From positions 11,739,807 through 11,803,806 of the forward strand of contig NC_085052.1 in assembly GCF_963662255.1 (NCBI RefSeq): a stretch of 64,000 bases of DNA, read 5' to 3'. A program made the translations under genes and the position numbers. The DNA is from Cinclus cinclus (lineage: Eukaryota > Chordata > Aves > Passeriformes > Cinclidae). Below, one piece after another: positions 27,292 to 40,229 of the stretch. The notes under the pieces were generated by a model that saw only the letters and a list, made by a program, of their open reading frames with translations, did not search any database and was not told where the DNA came from. Every line of letters begins with the position of its first letter. Position 1 is the first letter of the stretch.

Positions 27292-28302
27292 GTATGTATT
27301 TATGTGTGCAGGATTATGATGCACACAGTATTATAATTGATTTACTTGGTGCTTTTTATCAAGGGATTGAAGAACACAAACATCAGTAAAGTAGTTTTCC
27401 ATACCCTTAAGCTAAGTGATGTTAGTGTCTTTTAACAGTTCCAAGAACAAGGCTGTATGTGAAAAATAAAATATATTTCTTAAAATGGCTTCTCTCAAGA
27501 ACCTCTTTTACATTAAGGTAATGCTGTGTTTCCTCTGTCTGGTGGTGCTTGTTATTCTGATAAAGTTAATTCTAAAAAATGCTGGTCTTTTCTGGCCCTA
27601 CATATTGTTATCTTTCCACTGTCTCTACATCTTCTGGAAGACTCTGACAGTTGATGACATTGCTGGATGTGTGATTTTGCTTTTTCCTATAGATATTAAT
27701 ACATTATAGAACAGATACAAGTTTTGAGGTTTTGTCTCTTTAATTTCTATATGTTAGATACATGACATTCTTCATACATTGGAACAACCTTATTGTAAAT
27801 TCTGGCCTCCATGCTGGACCACAAGTGTGTGCTCTGCAGTCTGTGTCCTGCAGTGTCACCCACATGTGAGCTTTGGCTGTGACCTTGAATTGCTGTTTTC
27901 ACTACACAGACTTTAAATAGACTGCAATGTGTCTTCTGCTGTGCAAGGGTTCATTACTCCCAACTGAAGCTTCACATGGTGCAGGATTATCAGGGAGGAA
28001 CCCAAATAAGTTAGAATTAATGAGGAAAAGCAATAAGCCCTAAGCACAGTGTATGTCTTTGGTTTGGTTTTGATGTTTTGGTTGTGGTTTTTTATTTTTA
28101 TTTTTTTCTGTCCACGGAGACTAAGTACACCTGTCTAGCACTTTGAATATGCTTAGCCTTGTAGGTTTTGTTATTCTTCTTCAGTTTTCTTTAACAGCAA
28201 GGGTAGCAGCTGTGCTATTTTTGGAGAAATGAAGGACTGGTGGGGTTTCTTGCTCTTCTTGCAATCTTTTTTATATATATCACAAACCACAAATACAAGT
28301 AT

Positions 28303-28327
28303 ATCTATCTGTCTGTCTGTCTGTCTT
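28303..28327. repeat. Tetranucleotide repeat (TCTG/TCTA)n
   Basis: Two TCTA-type units run into about five TCTG units, in STN1 intron 2. It is a candidate polymorphic microsatellite. Confidence 0.85.
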
Positions 28328-29261
28328 TGTTATTTAACATGGCAGGAGACTTTTGTCTTAAATCCATTGCAGTAACTAGGCTACAGACTGTTGTTGATGT
28401 TTGTTGTACAGTAAGTTTTATTTAGTGGCCTTTTTAAACTGTCTTATAAATGTTTCTGGTAGTACTGGTGTAGGAAATGCATCTGGTAAAAGCTATTCTT
28501 CATCAGTTACAGATATTTTAATTGTTTTCAAACAAAATACAACGCAATTCAATGCCAGCAGAATTGGATTGTAGTTTGGACTTGAACATTAGTACATACA
28601 CATGTGAAAATATATTCAGAATTAATTAACCTTATAAACACCAACAAACATTTCATGATAGCAGGAACAGTCCTAGAAAGTACAGTCCTGCTCTTTTTTT
28701 TTTACCTCCAGATTGCCTAAATTTCTCTTCTTAGTTCTCTTCCTGTTCTTTTACTTAACTGAGTTGGCTTCTGCTTCAGGAACTTTTTCAGTTTTGTCAT
28801 TACCTTTGGCTTTTTTTATAAGATGATCCTAAAGAGGTGGTACGTGTCATGTCAAGATATCAGCCTTTACAGTTGGTACATTTGAGCTTTCTCCACTTCC
28901 TGTGCATCTGGCACTCTGCACATTTAAGCTTGCTTGCAATCCTGTATCATTTTCTAAACCAAACTTCAAATAAAATGAAATTTCCTAGAACCAACATCCT
29001 GAATTTTGTTCATTCTCCTGGTGTTGTTTGGTACCCAAACCAGACATTTTTCAGTGTATATTATTTGTTGGCAACAAATGATAGGACAACAAAAACACTA
29101 AAATTAATACCTTTTGGGGAAGGAAGAATGTAGGTGTTTGTTGTCAATGCTTCCTGCCTTTAATGAGCTTTTAAAGACCAGCTGAAGCTAAATATATGGT
29201 TGGCTATAAATCAGTCATTAAGTAATGGTAATTAAGAATGAATGAATGCAAAACAAAAAGT

Positions 29262-29510
29262 TGTAACTAGGAAGAATGGAAAGAAACACAGGCTGAATGT
29301 CAGGAAAAGCATCCCTAGAATGACATCTGTTAGACCATGGCACAGCCTTCCCAGGAAGAAGGTGGGATGCCCTTCACTGGGATTGTTTATATCCTGACTG
29401 TACAGATTGCCAGGAATTTACTGTACAAAATGGTCTTGTGTTGGCCCTGGGGAAATGGACTGAATGACCTAATGAGTTTTTTCTTTCTACTTTTAAGCAT
29501 TAGGATTTGA
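29262..29510 (+). mobile_element. Old CR1-type LINE, 3' end fragment
   Basis: The order of diagnostic blocks matches the 3' end of old CR1 elements: CAGGCTGAATGTCAGGAAAA, then TGTTAGACCATGGCACAGCC, then GGTGGGATGCCCTTCACTGG, then TTTATATCCTGACTGTACAG, then CTGAATGACCTAATGAG, and a degraded terminal AGGATT. These correspond to the short unit that ends most CR1 copies. Divergence is high and no coding potential remains. The subfamily was not determined. Confidence 0.72.
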
Positions 29511-31443
29511 TGCCACAGTGACTAATCCCTTAAAACAACGCAGAGGGAAGCAGTAAACCTGGCCAATTACTCTGCTGCTATAAATGGTGACAAGAAGGTT
29601 GGAAAACCTCCCAGATAAAAACAGCAATTGTGTTGTCTTAGAAGCCTTGCAATGAGAGTGGGTGTCAAACTTGGTTGTAACACATAATCACATAATGGAA
29701 ATGAGCTTTTCTCAGAGTTATCATGCACCACTGCTTTGTGACAGCTTATCAACAAAGAAGGGAAGCTACAAATAGCATAAAAAGAGGTAATAATAATTAA
29801 AGGAATGGCAAACAGCACAGTAATGCTGGTACAGACATGACCAGCACTTGCCCTAGAGAGCTCTGTATTTATAGCCCCCTGTAGCACTGCTGTGGCTGTT
29901 GTGGTGATGGCATTTTGCTCTGTGTGTTGATTACTGGGGTATTAGGAATCTCACTGAATGTGTTTGTCCACAGCTTCAAATATTTAGTATATATTTATTG
30001 CTATCAATATGGACTTAATTTGAACAAATAAACTGCCAGGAGTAACTTACACCTTGAAGTCATCAAGTCCAACAGCTCTTAATGGGTTAGATGTAATTTC
30101 ATTCTTCAAATTAATTTGGGTAGTTTCTCTGAGAGTAAGGGTGGAGTTCTATGTGAATTTATGGGGATGGAGTGAACCAGTTTTATTTGGTCTCTGTCAT
30201 CTGCCAAAACTCAGCTTACTGACTGTGAAACAAACATAATAATATGTTGCTTGTTTGCGTAATCAGAAGCTTGGATTCTCTGCTTTACAAACTTACCCTG
30301 AAACTAGCCCAGACCTTTTACAGACATGTTGTAAGATTCAGTGAATGGCTACATACACTGGGAGCATCCCCACTGGGGTATCTGTAGCAGTGTTTATTTG
30401 TGCCCTGGTAAATGAGATGAGAGACAAGTGGACAGACCTGCTAAACATTCTCTATGCCAGACCTGACCAGTGAGTGCACTATTAGTATAGCCAAATCTGA
30501 GATAATAGCCATAGATGCATCCTCAAAACACTGCAGTGGATTTTTACGAGCAGGATTTTTGCTTATGAGCTGCTTGGCTGATCACCTCTGATTTCTTCTG
30601 AAACTTTTGTGTTTTCTCTCTGTCTTGTGTGAAGAAAGTTAATTCCAGGCTCATTTAAGGCTGCTAGCTATGTAGGACAGGTTATTTTTGGATTTTGGAT
30701 TTAGGGTTTTTTTATACAGAACATTTTTCTGACTCCCTTGCTGCTGTGTTTCCCTTTGTAAGAATAACACTTGCCACGGTATATAGAGCCAAATGTTCCC
30801 TTCTGAGTCCCTCGAGTTATCTAGTTTTCAGAAGACAGTTATTGAACATCCCAGATGGCTTATTTCAGTAAAGCAGCAGTATTTGAAAACTGAAGAAAAC
30901 ACATTCACTGAAAACTAGCCAGCCCAGGGTATATTTGGAGCTTATTGCCCTATTTTCCTCCTGCTGGTGAACCGTGAAGCCTCAGTATGATGTTTGCATT
31001 AGTGTTTGTTAACAACATTTGTCACTCTCTTGAAAGGGATTACAGAACGAGGCAACCTTGGTGCCATGAGAGTCTGACTCTGAAATCACAGGCTGTGATT
31101 TCTCACTGTTTCCAGGACATGTTTCTAAGTGTTATTTAAGTTATCTTTATAGATGCACAAAAATAGCTTTGAAGGGATGTTTTTAGAACGTTTGTTTTCA
31201 GAAACTGAAGTTCAGGACGCAGTCCACAATGACTGCAGTAGGGTACTCTGTAGTCTGAGAGGGCTGTTGCTCTCCCCCTGCCCCCATGGCTCCTGTTCTT
31301 CTAGAAATGAAAGACAGAATTATGTTAGTTTTCCTTTTGGAGGCTCTGCCTTAATCAGGAACAGCTGCATTGTGAGAAGCTCAAACTGCTTCCTTTGTGT
31401 TCTATTATTTATTCTGAAGCCTTATGAAGATATAAAAAACCTC

Positions 31444-31509
31444 CAAACCAAACAACAAAGCAAAGCAAAACAAAACCCCAAATGAAACAACAAAACAAAC
31501 AAACAAAAG
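31444..31509. repeat. A/C-rich low-complexity tract
   Basis: It is made of AAAC, AAC and AAAG units and lies about 300 bp before STN1 exon 3. It is a simple repeat that may be the remnant of a poly(A) tail. Confidence 0.75.
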
Positions 31510-31813
31510 ACCCCTAATGCTTGCAGCAAACACACTGTTTTTCAGATCCAAATGTGCAAGAAAACAAGAGGTTAATAAGATTCTGACATGCTACAAAAGC
31601 AAGCTTTTGGTATCCTAAGTACGGCTGATACTTTCTCCTTTTAGTGTTCGTAGTCTTCAGTGACACAGGGGATTTTTTTCTGTGTAGGCACTGTATAATT
31701 TAAGATACATTAAATATGTAAGAAAATATGGTTTTTTTTACTGACAAATGTGACTGTGTAGGGTAGGATGTTGAAAGAAATAGTTACACTAATCAAGCAT
31801 ATTTTGTGTCTAG

Positions 31814-31909
31814 GTATATTCTTTTATAATGGACATCCAGTAAGACAGGTGGATGTTGTTGGGATAGTGGTTCAAACGAAGGAGCGTGATGCCTTTTATA
31901 ATTGTGGAG
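31814..31909 (+). CDS. STN1: STN1 coding exon 3 (residues 45-76)
   Basis: The acceptor TGTGTCTAG ends at 31813 and the donor GAG|GTAAGG begins at 31910. The peptide reads IFFYNGHPVRQVDVVGIVV and QTKERDAFYNCG, the core strands of the OB fold. Phase is 1 at both ends and matches the neighbouring exons. The exon is 96 bases long. Confidence 0.95.
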
Positions 31910-34900
31910 GTAAGGAAAATGTCTTTCTTTCTTCTTGCACTTATCAGCCTTTTATGTTAGTTACTGTTAGAACTGAAAGGTTTCCTTATTTGGTCATTGT
32001 GTCTTCTTGAAACAAATGTGCTTTTATCCTAATATAATGTATATCTACAGCTGAGATTACTTGGCAAATGTAGGGAAGCTACTGTTTATCTCCACTTCAA
32101 AAATAGAGAATTAAATAGTTAACACAGAGTAATTGATTCATGTGGGGTCATGTAGCAGATCTTAATTTTGGTTGTTGCTTTGTCACCTTCCTCTCCTATT
32201 TGCAGTCCCTTTGGTCCAATGCAAATATATTTAACAGTGCCCACAAATGGGAAATCACTTCTTCCATATTTGAACCTTAGAAATCCTTTCTGACTTTTTT
32301 TATGTCTTGTCATATCTTGGACCCAACTTCTAATAGCAGTCAAGAGCACGTTTATGTTTAGATGCACAAGAGTAAGAGTCTTAAAATAATGAACTCAAGC
32401 ATCATAGTACCAGTCCTTGCCAACACCAGCTGGGAGTTGTCTCCTCCGTGTTGCTTTTCCCAGTATTCAGTTTTATGAACATGGAAACATCTGATTGTCA
32501 TTTTGTTCAGCTGTCTTTTACATCTGGAGAAAAAGCCAGAATGGAGCAGTGGTGATGTGGCAAGTTTCAAAAGGTGGGGGGAGGTCACCTCACAATAGGA
32601 AGAGGGAGCCAAATGCACAGATCCTATTGAAGCCCTTATGGCCAGTGTCTTCCTCTGCCATGAGTTTTCACCTGGTGGAGGTGAGTCACAGAGTGCCTCT
32701 CCTTCCCCATTCTCTTGCTTGTAAAATTGCAGTTCCCTGACCCTTGGGAGTACTGTGAAGATACAGCTGATGAATTAACCAGGTCCCAGGTTCCCCAGTA
32801 TCAAACTGATGCCGAGTGGCATTGACTGCAAATCCATTTATCACTTCATGACAACAGGAATACAGAATCAAAATTACCAAGACAAAACTAATTCTATGGG
32901 TAAGGGATTTCCATGCTGCTCTCAGCATCAGTTTAACAACTAAACCTGTTGAAAATGTTTGACTGGGGCAGAAAGTGGAGGAATAGAAATAAAAAGAAAC
33001 TACAGAGTAATGGAATTAAGGCCTTAGATCAGCAGACCTTCAAGTGCAGCTCACAGTAAGCCTGGCTTCCTGCTGTCCTTTCACATCCAACTCCACTCTT
33101 TGTTCCAGCAGTTCCTGGTTTGAGTTTTCAGGCTACCTGCCAGGGTGCCCCTCCCCAGCCTGCCCTCCCTTTCAGGCAGGCAGACTCTGTCAGTGCAAAA
33201 CTGTAACTTCTTAGACAGTTTCCTGCTTGTAACTTCTTGCATCTCTCAGTTGAACAGACTCTAGTGAGTCACAGGGGTTGCATCAGTTGGAGTGCCACAC
33301 ACTGCTCAGGACTTGCTCACTTTCCATCTGCTTAAAAGTGACTTACAAAGCAACTCCCCCTTTGTACTTTTCCTCTGATAGAGAACTGAAATGTCTTTGT
33401 GTCCCTGCCATGGTCCTCCTCCCTCATTTCCTATCTGTTTGCTTCAGAGTACACATCTCTCACTTTAAAGAATCTTAGATTCTCTGTTGAAAACTCTACA
33501 GCCAGAACTCATGACAAAATTATAATTTTAAAAAAGAGTTAATTTACTCTTTCCTGGCTTAAAAAATAAAAATTATATCTGTGTGATATCTGATTTTGAT
33601 AGTTTGATTTGATTTTTTCTTGCTATTATTATAAGTTAGGAAAAAGATATCTAATTAAAACACAGCTTTGATCAAGTTCATATTTTACCTCATGCACCTT
33701 TTTGACCTCCTATGTCCCCTTTCCTTTTTAACAAAACCAAACATCACATGGTTTTCTTTGTACTCCAAAACTGACTTGAAAGGCTGAAAGGCAGTTGACT
33801 TAAAATCAAATTTAAAAAAACAAAATTTCACCAGCATCTTAGTAGGTTCATGCAGGCCTGACAAGAGCCATACCCTTTTTGTCATAAAGAAATAAAAATT
33901 TACACAATTGTCTCGTTTAACTGGTGTCTTTGAGCTACCCCTCAAATAATTAAGCAAGCATCAAAGAAACCAAAAAATCAAAAGCCAGGGAAAAAAAAAT
34001 CCAACAAACAAAAAGCAAACCCACAAAAAACCCAAATAAACAAAAGTTTAAACCCAAAGAGATGAGGAAGGGCGGCACAAGGAGCACAGGAAGTTTTCAA
34101 AAGTTTGTAGAACCCTCGAGTGCATTTAAAATAGATTAATGTTTTCTTGTCTAATTAAAATACAATTGCAAGAGATCTCATTCATCTGCACTCCAGGAGT
34201 TACTTGTCTTTTTGCTCAAAGCTTTCATCTATGAAATTGCAAAACTTTGTTTCAGAACCTTGTTCTGCTACCAGATTACTTGTGTGGTCAAGTACAGGTC
34301 AGTCTGTCCAGGACTCTGTTTTCAGCTGTTACATTGAGGAGGAGGGGTCAGGCCTCCTAATCCTTCAGTCTTATTTGTTTTTTTCCAAGCCCTTCTTAGG
34401 AAGCCTGTCTGTCTTGGTTGGTGCAAGCAGGAACATCTAGTAACTGTGGGAATGCAAGAGTGAAATGTCATCTGCCCTGCTTCTTGTTGCCTTTGCTGGC
34501 TTGCATGGATGGCTTGGCATGGTTTATGAGGGTTCTGACTCCTACTAAAATAGTTGCTGTCTGTCTGTACCAAGGAGAGGAAATCCTACCAACAGATTGC
34601 TATCTACGCTCTGGTACAAAATTAAAGCTGCTGAAATTGTTGCAGACACAGCAGCTCAAAACACAGATAGCAGAGAGGAGCATACTTTTGTGGTGGAATT
34701 TGGAATTGCCTGCATCTTATAAGTGGTGTAAGTTTGCTAATAGGAATGTGCAGCTAAACTTGGAAACAGAAAGGCAAGACAATGATTTGAAATTAGACCC
34801 CCCCCCAAACAGAGAGATTGTTTGAAAACACGTGAGACAATGCAAAGGCATTTTGCTTTGCTATGGTTCCCAGAGGAATTGACTGCAGGTACCAATCAGT

Positions 34901-35959
34901 ACCTTCATGGAAACATTGCTGTTGCTTTTTTAGTCATGGACCTGGTTTAAGGGGCAGAAGAAAGTTGTAGGTTTCCATTTGTGAGGAGTGAAATCTCAGT
35001 CTTGGAAATGTTACATTCAAGAAGCAATATGCATTGGCTGGATGATCCTTGTCAGACATTTAGTGCCTTTCCATTTGGAGTGTTTGTTGCACAGGCCATC
35101 TATATACAGTCTCTTGATTGATAGAAAATTGATTCTTCTGACAGATTTTAGTTTCCTTTGAGTTTTGTCTTTTTGCTGCTGTCATTGACAATGCAGTGCC
35201 TGGAGCAGAAATCATAACTTATTTTCATTGGACAATGGCAAAACAGGAAAAACAGCTCAGGAGAAGATGCTGAGCCTTTTCAGCGGCGGAAGTGGCATGC
35301 ATGCCACCAGCACCTACACTTTAAGTTGGGATTTCCTGGCTTAGAGCAGAACCACAGCCATGTACTGTCTTCTGTCCTTCCTGCCAAGAGGAGCTGCCTT
35401 TCTGCTGCCTGGACATCATCTTATATTGGAAAGACCAGCAGAGTCTGAGCATGATATTGGCATGGAAACCAATGCAGCTGCAGGTAGCTGCACTCCTGAT
35501 TTATTCAAATGGTTGTATCCCCAAATATTGAAGTGCTGTTTTCTCACTGTAACAGTAATGCTTCTGTGGTTTGTGCCTGGTTTCCTGTTTTAATTCGTCT
35601 GACTTCAGCCTTCAACGCTGATTCTTCTAACCCTGACAACCAGATTGAAACCCCTTAGTATTCAGTATATGTATTGAAGCCTCATAATTTGAATTAGTGT
35701 ATGATCTTTCTTTGAGAATATGCCTGTTACTTTGCTGACTATGCACATATGCACATCTGGTGCTGAGCTACTTCCATGTCAGATACAACTGTGGAAATTA
35801 CTTCAGATATGTAAGTAGAGTTTGGATACCTACTCTACCTTCCAACCCAGTTGGAATGAGATAGCCTTTGCAATTACCTCCCTACATATTTAGGTATCTT
35901 CGCTTCTTGGAACATGACTGCTTGCTTTCCTAGTCTAATTCTTGCAATTTTTTTTGCAG
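31910..35959 (+). other. STN1: STN1 intron 3
   Basis: It is ordinary intron sequence with an A/C-rich patch (about 33960-34060) and a pyrimidine-rich end before exon 4. Open frames of up to 135 codons (for example 34418-34825) show no recognisable protein. Confidence 0.9.
33960..34060. repeat. A-rich/(AAAC)-type low-complexity tract
   Basis: Repeated short A runs are separated by CC, AAC and AAAC, within STN1 intron 3. No element body is recognised. Confidence 0.65.
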
Positions 35960-36031
35960 TGGATGATAGTACTGGAGTTATAAATTGTGTCTGCTGGAAA
36001 AATCCCATGGTAGCAGAAACAATTTTATCAG
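35960..36031 (+). CDS. STN1: STN1 coding exon 4 (residues 77-100)
   Basis: The acceptor is a long T run ending GCAG at 35959 and the donor CAG|GTAATA begins at 36032. The peptide contains VDDSTGVINCVCWKNP, a hallmark OB-fold segment of STN1, followed by a variable end that differs from mammals. The exon is 72 bases, phase 1 at both ends. Confidence 0.95.
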
Positions 36032-37832
36032 GTAATATATCAAATTAATAAGTCCAGTTTTGACTGTATGTTTTTACTTATGTCTCTCTTAAATACTTTA
36101 TTAAGTGATCAAACTTGCACAAGAGCAAATTCAACTGTTCAATTTTTATTTTTTTTTTAAATTTTAAACCACCACATATATTGCCTGGGACATTTTGGGA
36201 ATTTTCTGTTCGTTTTTATGTTGTGTTCAAGGGTGATGCCAATAAAACCATTACATTATGTCCTGTCCCTGCCTTTTCCTTATTTGAGTAATATGATATT
36301 TCAGTTCTATGCTGTGACATTGTTCAGAGAATTTGCCTGTTCTTTCTGTGACTTCATCTGGTAAGGAACTAGGCTGGAAATGTGCCACAGTTTGTGTTTC
36401 CAAAGTCAGTCCATTGACCTGCCTTTGTGATTATGGTTTCACGATTTGTCCTTGCTTTGTTTGTATTCATATACTCCTTCTCATACAGACACTGTCATCA
36501 GTGAACTTGAAAGTAGTTTCAAACACAGTGGGAGAATGCCAGTGGTCTTTTGCAGTTTGGGCAAGTCCTAAATGTGCGGTAATTGTGTATTTGAAATGAA
36601 TGTATTATTGCACTTACTAACAGAACAACTCACTAGTGTCTGGCTGTCTCTTTGCTTTTTCTCCCGCTGTTTCTTGTAGATCAAAGTACAGAATTCTTTC
36701 TAATTTAGATCTTGTTGGAAGCCCATGTAGTGGATTGACAACTCTAATATGGAGCTGATAAATCCTACTGAAATAAATCTTACTGGTGTCATCTACAGTG
36801 TTAGGGATACATATTAATAGAATGGAGAGAGGAAAGCTTGATGTGAAAGTTAAGAACTCTGATGTCTATGGAACAAGCCCATTTATACAGACAGATAATT
36901 CATACTTATATTAACAATCATATGACAGGTAGTATAAATGGGCCCAAATGGAATGTAAAAGACAGCTCTCACTTTGGAGAGAAGTGATGATCTGGCACAG
37001 CTCTCAAAAAAAAAAAAAAAAAAAACCAGAAAAAAAAAAAGGAGACATGAGACACAATCAAATCAGTTTTCAGTTTTGAGGAACTTAAATGAGGAACTCA
37101 CATGCATTAAAAGGAATTGCATTAAATACTGCTTGAAATAGAATGAGGGCCAAGAAGGCTTTTCAGCCTTGTATTTTTATTTTACACATACATCAGTAGA
37201 TGCATGGATGTATGCTTGGATGGACACAATCCTAAGAATGGAAATTCATTCATTTGTATCTGCTAAAGAAAGCTCTTAGGGGACATAGGAAACTTTCTTC
37301 CAGCCTTTTGTAATTGTGATCAGGGATACTTGGAGCATTTATCAGATTTTAAGTTAGGAAGGATTTGCTGTCCTATGAAGTTGTGTTATGTAAATGTGAA
37401 GTTCTGTCAAGTTGCATTCACCTCAGTTTCATTCACCTCAGTGTAGACATCAAATTGCATCACATGAATGTTTTGTCCCTACCTCAGATGACTCATTCTT
37501 CTTTTACATAAAAAGTTTAGCTGACTTTTCCCCTCTCATCCGAAAATCAAAACAAAATAAAAAATGACAAAAACTATTTCAAATTTATGTTTCAGTTTTG
37601 CAACCCATCTATGACATTTTCAGTGGTAAATCAGTATCTTCTCCATTTTATATTCTCCCCAGGTGAACAATTTAAATAAATATAATACAGTAAACTAACT
37701 TTATCACCCACAAGTTTTGCTCCCTGGGACCTTACCCTTTTTTGATTCCAGTGGTGCTTAGGTGGATAAGTGCAAAAGGACAATTAATGCACTGACTTTA
37801 GTGCCTGACTCCCTTTCCCTCGCTTCTTGCAG
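36032..37832 (+). other. STN1: STN1 intron 4
   Basis: It contains A runs of 20 and 11 bases at 37006-37040 and otherwise unremarkable AT-rich DNA. Confidence 0.9.
37006..37040. repeat. Poly(A) tract, 20 + 11 bases
   Basis: A runs at 37006-37025 and 37030-37040 are separated by CCAG. It could be a retroposon tail, but the sequence on either side matches nothing I recognise. Confidence 0.85.
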
Positions 37833-37994
37833 GTCATCCAAGCACACCTAGCAGTCTCAGTGTGTTTGAACAGATGAAGAAGCTCCAAGAAACAATAAGC
37901 CAGAAAACCAAGCTGGAGATTGGAGATGTTGTTAGGGTCAGAGGTCAAATCCGAACCTATAGGCAACAAAGAGAAATTCAGGCTTCATGTTTTT
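37833..37994 (+). CDS. STN1: STN1 coding exon 5 (residues 101-154)
   Basis: The acceptor CTTCTTGCAG ends at 37832 and the donor GTGAGT begins at 37995. The peptide runs from a variable Ser/Pro linker into MKKLQETISQKTKLEIGD and VVRVRGQIRTYRQQREIQAS, the last OB-fold strands. Arg137 corresponds to human Arg135, a residue changed in Coats plus syndrome. The exon is 162 bases. Confidence 0.96.
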
Positions 37995-39207
37995 GTGAGT
38001 GTTACGAATTTGTGATATATGTAACTAAGATGTCTGAATTTGTGAAAATATCTGAGCTGTATGCAATTAAGTGAATATTTTCCACTTTGTTTTCTGGCAT
38101 CTTATTTTTCTAAGGATTTTCATGTGTATATCTTTATTTCAATTGTAGCAGCATAAGGTTAGAAGACAAGACTATGTAATGTGTGAGATTAGATTGCCTG
38201 TAAATGAGGCATTCCTGGAAAAACTGTAAAAGCTGATTAGCCTGCATACAAGAATACTGTGCAGATACTGTGATTGGTGTCTGCAAGAGTGATTTGTTTT
38301 TTAGATTTCTCTGTGATGAAGTAGAGCAGCCAAAGCCTATGGGAAGGGAGCTGGTGACCTTCTGTGTCCCACTTCTTGGAGAAGTGGCTGCTGTTTGTCA
38401 CAGCCTGTACAATCCATTCCATGAACAGGCAGCAGCATATGGACAGTGTCCCACTGAAGCCTGGCTCTGCAGGATGAGGGAGAAGTGTTCCTCAGGCACA
38501 GATCTGCATGCAGGTGCTGCCTCTGTGTCTGACAGCTCTTTGAGCAGCAGGGCTCTGCAGCACACGGGAAGCTCTGGGAGCTTCCAGTTATGTAACTTCT
38601 CAGTTCCGTGTCTGTGCTGTTGTGTAAGTTGGTTTTCTCCAGTGAGATCTTTCAGAGGTAACACTGGAATTATTTCTTTAGTGAAGAAAAGCCTGTCTTT
38701 TAAAAACCCTGTGTAAGTCAGATAAAAAGTCTAGATTTTTCAGCTCTAGCTTAAATTTGCACAGGAGTTCAGCCTTCCTTTCCAGATGGAGGATTTATGA
38801 GTATATACAACCCATTCATTGGCTGGTAATAATACCAAAGAGAGCCATGCAATTCAAATGGCCTCTAAATTGCTTTTACTTTGGCCCAAATAAAGCTCCT
38901 TACTATGTGTTAACTTCATGCAATGGATAAAGGCTGCTGAAAGGTAAAATAGAGATCATAAATTCTGGTTAAATAAGTTGTCAGACAAAAGCATAATCTG
39001 TAATGCACCACAACAGGCCATTTTACCTCCTTGTAAACCGTAAAAGAAGGATTGGCCTTTGTGGTTTGTTTTTATAAAAACCACAGTGAACAAATTTTGC
39101 CAATTTAATACTGGCTGTGAAGCTCTGTTGTGCTGCCTCAGGTTTGCTTGCTTAAAAAATTACATGGCAGTCCTAGCCAGGTCTACATGTTCTTATTGCC
39201 TCTCCAG
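37995..39207 (+). other. STN1: STN1 intron 5
   Basis: It has a GC-richer middle part (about 38300-38640) with short open frames on both strands (148 and 88 codons). I recognise neither. No exon or repeat family was identified. Confidence 0.88.
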
Positions 39208-39319
39208 ATAAAGTGGATGATCCCGTGTGTGACGTCCAGATTTCAAGAATGCTGGAACTCCCCTGTCTCTACAGAGAAGTTTATGATAAACCTTTCAAGG
39301 GCCCTGAGGAAACAGAGAG
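39208..39319 (+). CDS. STN1: STN1 coding exon 6 (residues 155-191)
   Basis: The acceptor CCTCTCCAG ends at 39207 and the donor AG|GTAAAT begins at 39320. The peptide reads [19 protein letters not shown] and [17 protein letters not shown], closing the OB fold and entering the linker to the winged helices. Asp159 corresponds to human Asp157, the other Coats plus position. The exon is 112 bases and leaves two bases of codon 192. Confidence 0.96.
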
Positions 39320-40066
39320 GTAAATGCAGTATCCAGAACTGCTCCTGAGGCAAAGTGTGGGATATTATGGTTGTTTACTTGTTGTAATAACTCTGGAAAA
39401 AAGTAGAACAGGGCCTGACTGTGAATTAGACTGCATTAATGTACAGTAGCAGTCTGCTTTTCTCCCAAATAATTGGTGATCCATGCAGATGAGATACCTG
39501 TACATAATCTGAGGAAATAAATATAATGCATAACTGAAGTGAATATTAGGAAGAAGGTAAAATACTGTGTACAGACCTCTTTCATGTAGTGAAAAAAGCT
39601 GGGATTTAGAGCAAGATTTGGCACTGAGGTTAGCAGAGAGGTTGGAGAAGTATTCTTGCCTAATATTGTTCAATGTGTAAGGTTAAGGAGCTATTCCACT
39701 GAAATGCTTTCCTGCCCTTGCCATTGTCAAATCACAAATACATAACCTCAGTAAACTGAGTCAAACACCCACTCCTGTACTCAGTTCAGTGTAGCTGGAT
39801 GCTTAATGGGAGGCCTGGTGCATGTACTGCTATGTCAGAGACTGTAGATCTTAAATTCACAAAATTGTAACAGCAAATGATTGAAGAAGAACAGTTAAAT
39901 GTTTATGCTTATAAAAATCTTCAGTTTTAGATGAGGATTTAAATTCAAGTTCTTTAAGGATGGTAAAACATCCTTTGCCCTTTGAAACCAGTCTAATGGA
40001 CTGACTTTATGTAATTGTTCTAAAACCCATTTCTTGCTTTTTGACATGTTCTGTGTATCCTTGTAG
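39320..40066 (+). other. STN1: STN1 intron 6
   Basis: This short intron is AT-rich and I see nothing notable in it. A 102-codon antisense frame (39365-39673) lacks any recognisable similarity. Confidence 0.9.
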
Positions 40067-40229
40067 TGGCCTGGAGAGTCAGAATTTCTCAATCCATATG
40101 CTGCATGAGAAAGTGCAAGGCTTTCTATTAGAAAACAAAATTCAGACCTTTTACCAGCAGGAGTTGGAGACAGTTGATTCTCTGGTGTCTCTGACTGGTG
40201 TGCATCTACCCAGCCCCAGCTGTCAGGAG
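40067..40229 (+). CDS. STN1: STN1 coding exon 7 (residues 192-246)
   Basis: The acceptor TCCTTGTAG ends at 40066 and the donor GAG|GTGAGT begins at 40230. The peptide contains LHEKVQGFLLENKIQTFYQQ and ELETVDSLVSL, the first helices of winged-helix domain 1, which match the mammalian protein closely. The exon is 163 bases and ends in phase 0. Confidence 0.95.

Larger units (their letters stand above)
27292..31813 (+). other. STN1: STN1 intron 2
   Basis: It contains a short TCTG microsatellite (about 28303-28327), an old CR1 3' fragment (29262-29510) and an A/C-rich tract (31444-31509). No additional exon was recognised. Confidence 0.9.

Noticed and set aside
34418..34825. 135-codon open frame in STN1 intron 3
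   Set aside because: No recognisable family, and it lies inside an intron with no splice signals that would include it.
38270..38716. 148-codon open frame in STN1 intron 5
   Set aside because: It shares its span with an antisense frame, is explained by a modest GC rise, and has no recognisable family or motif.
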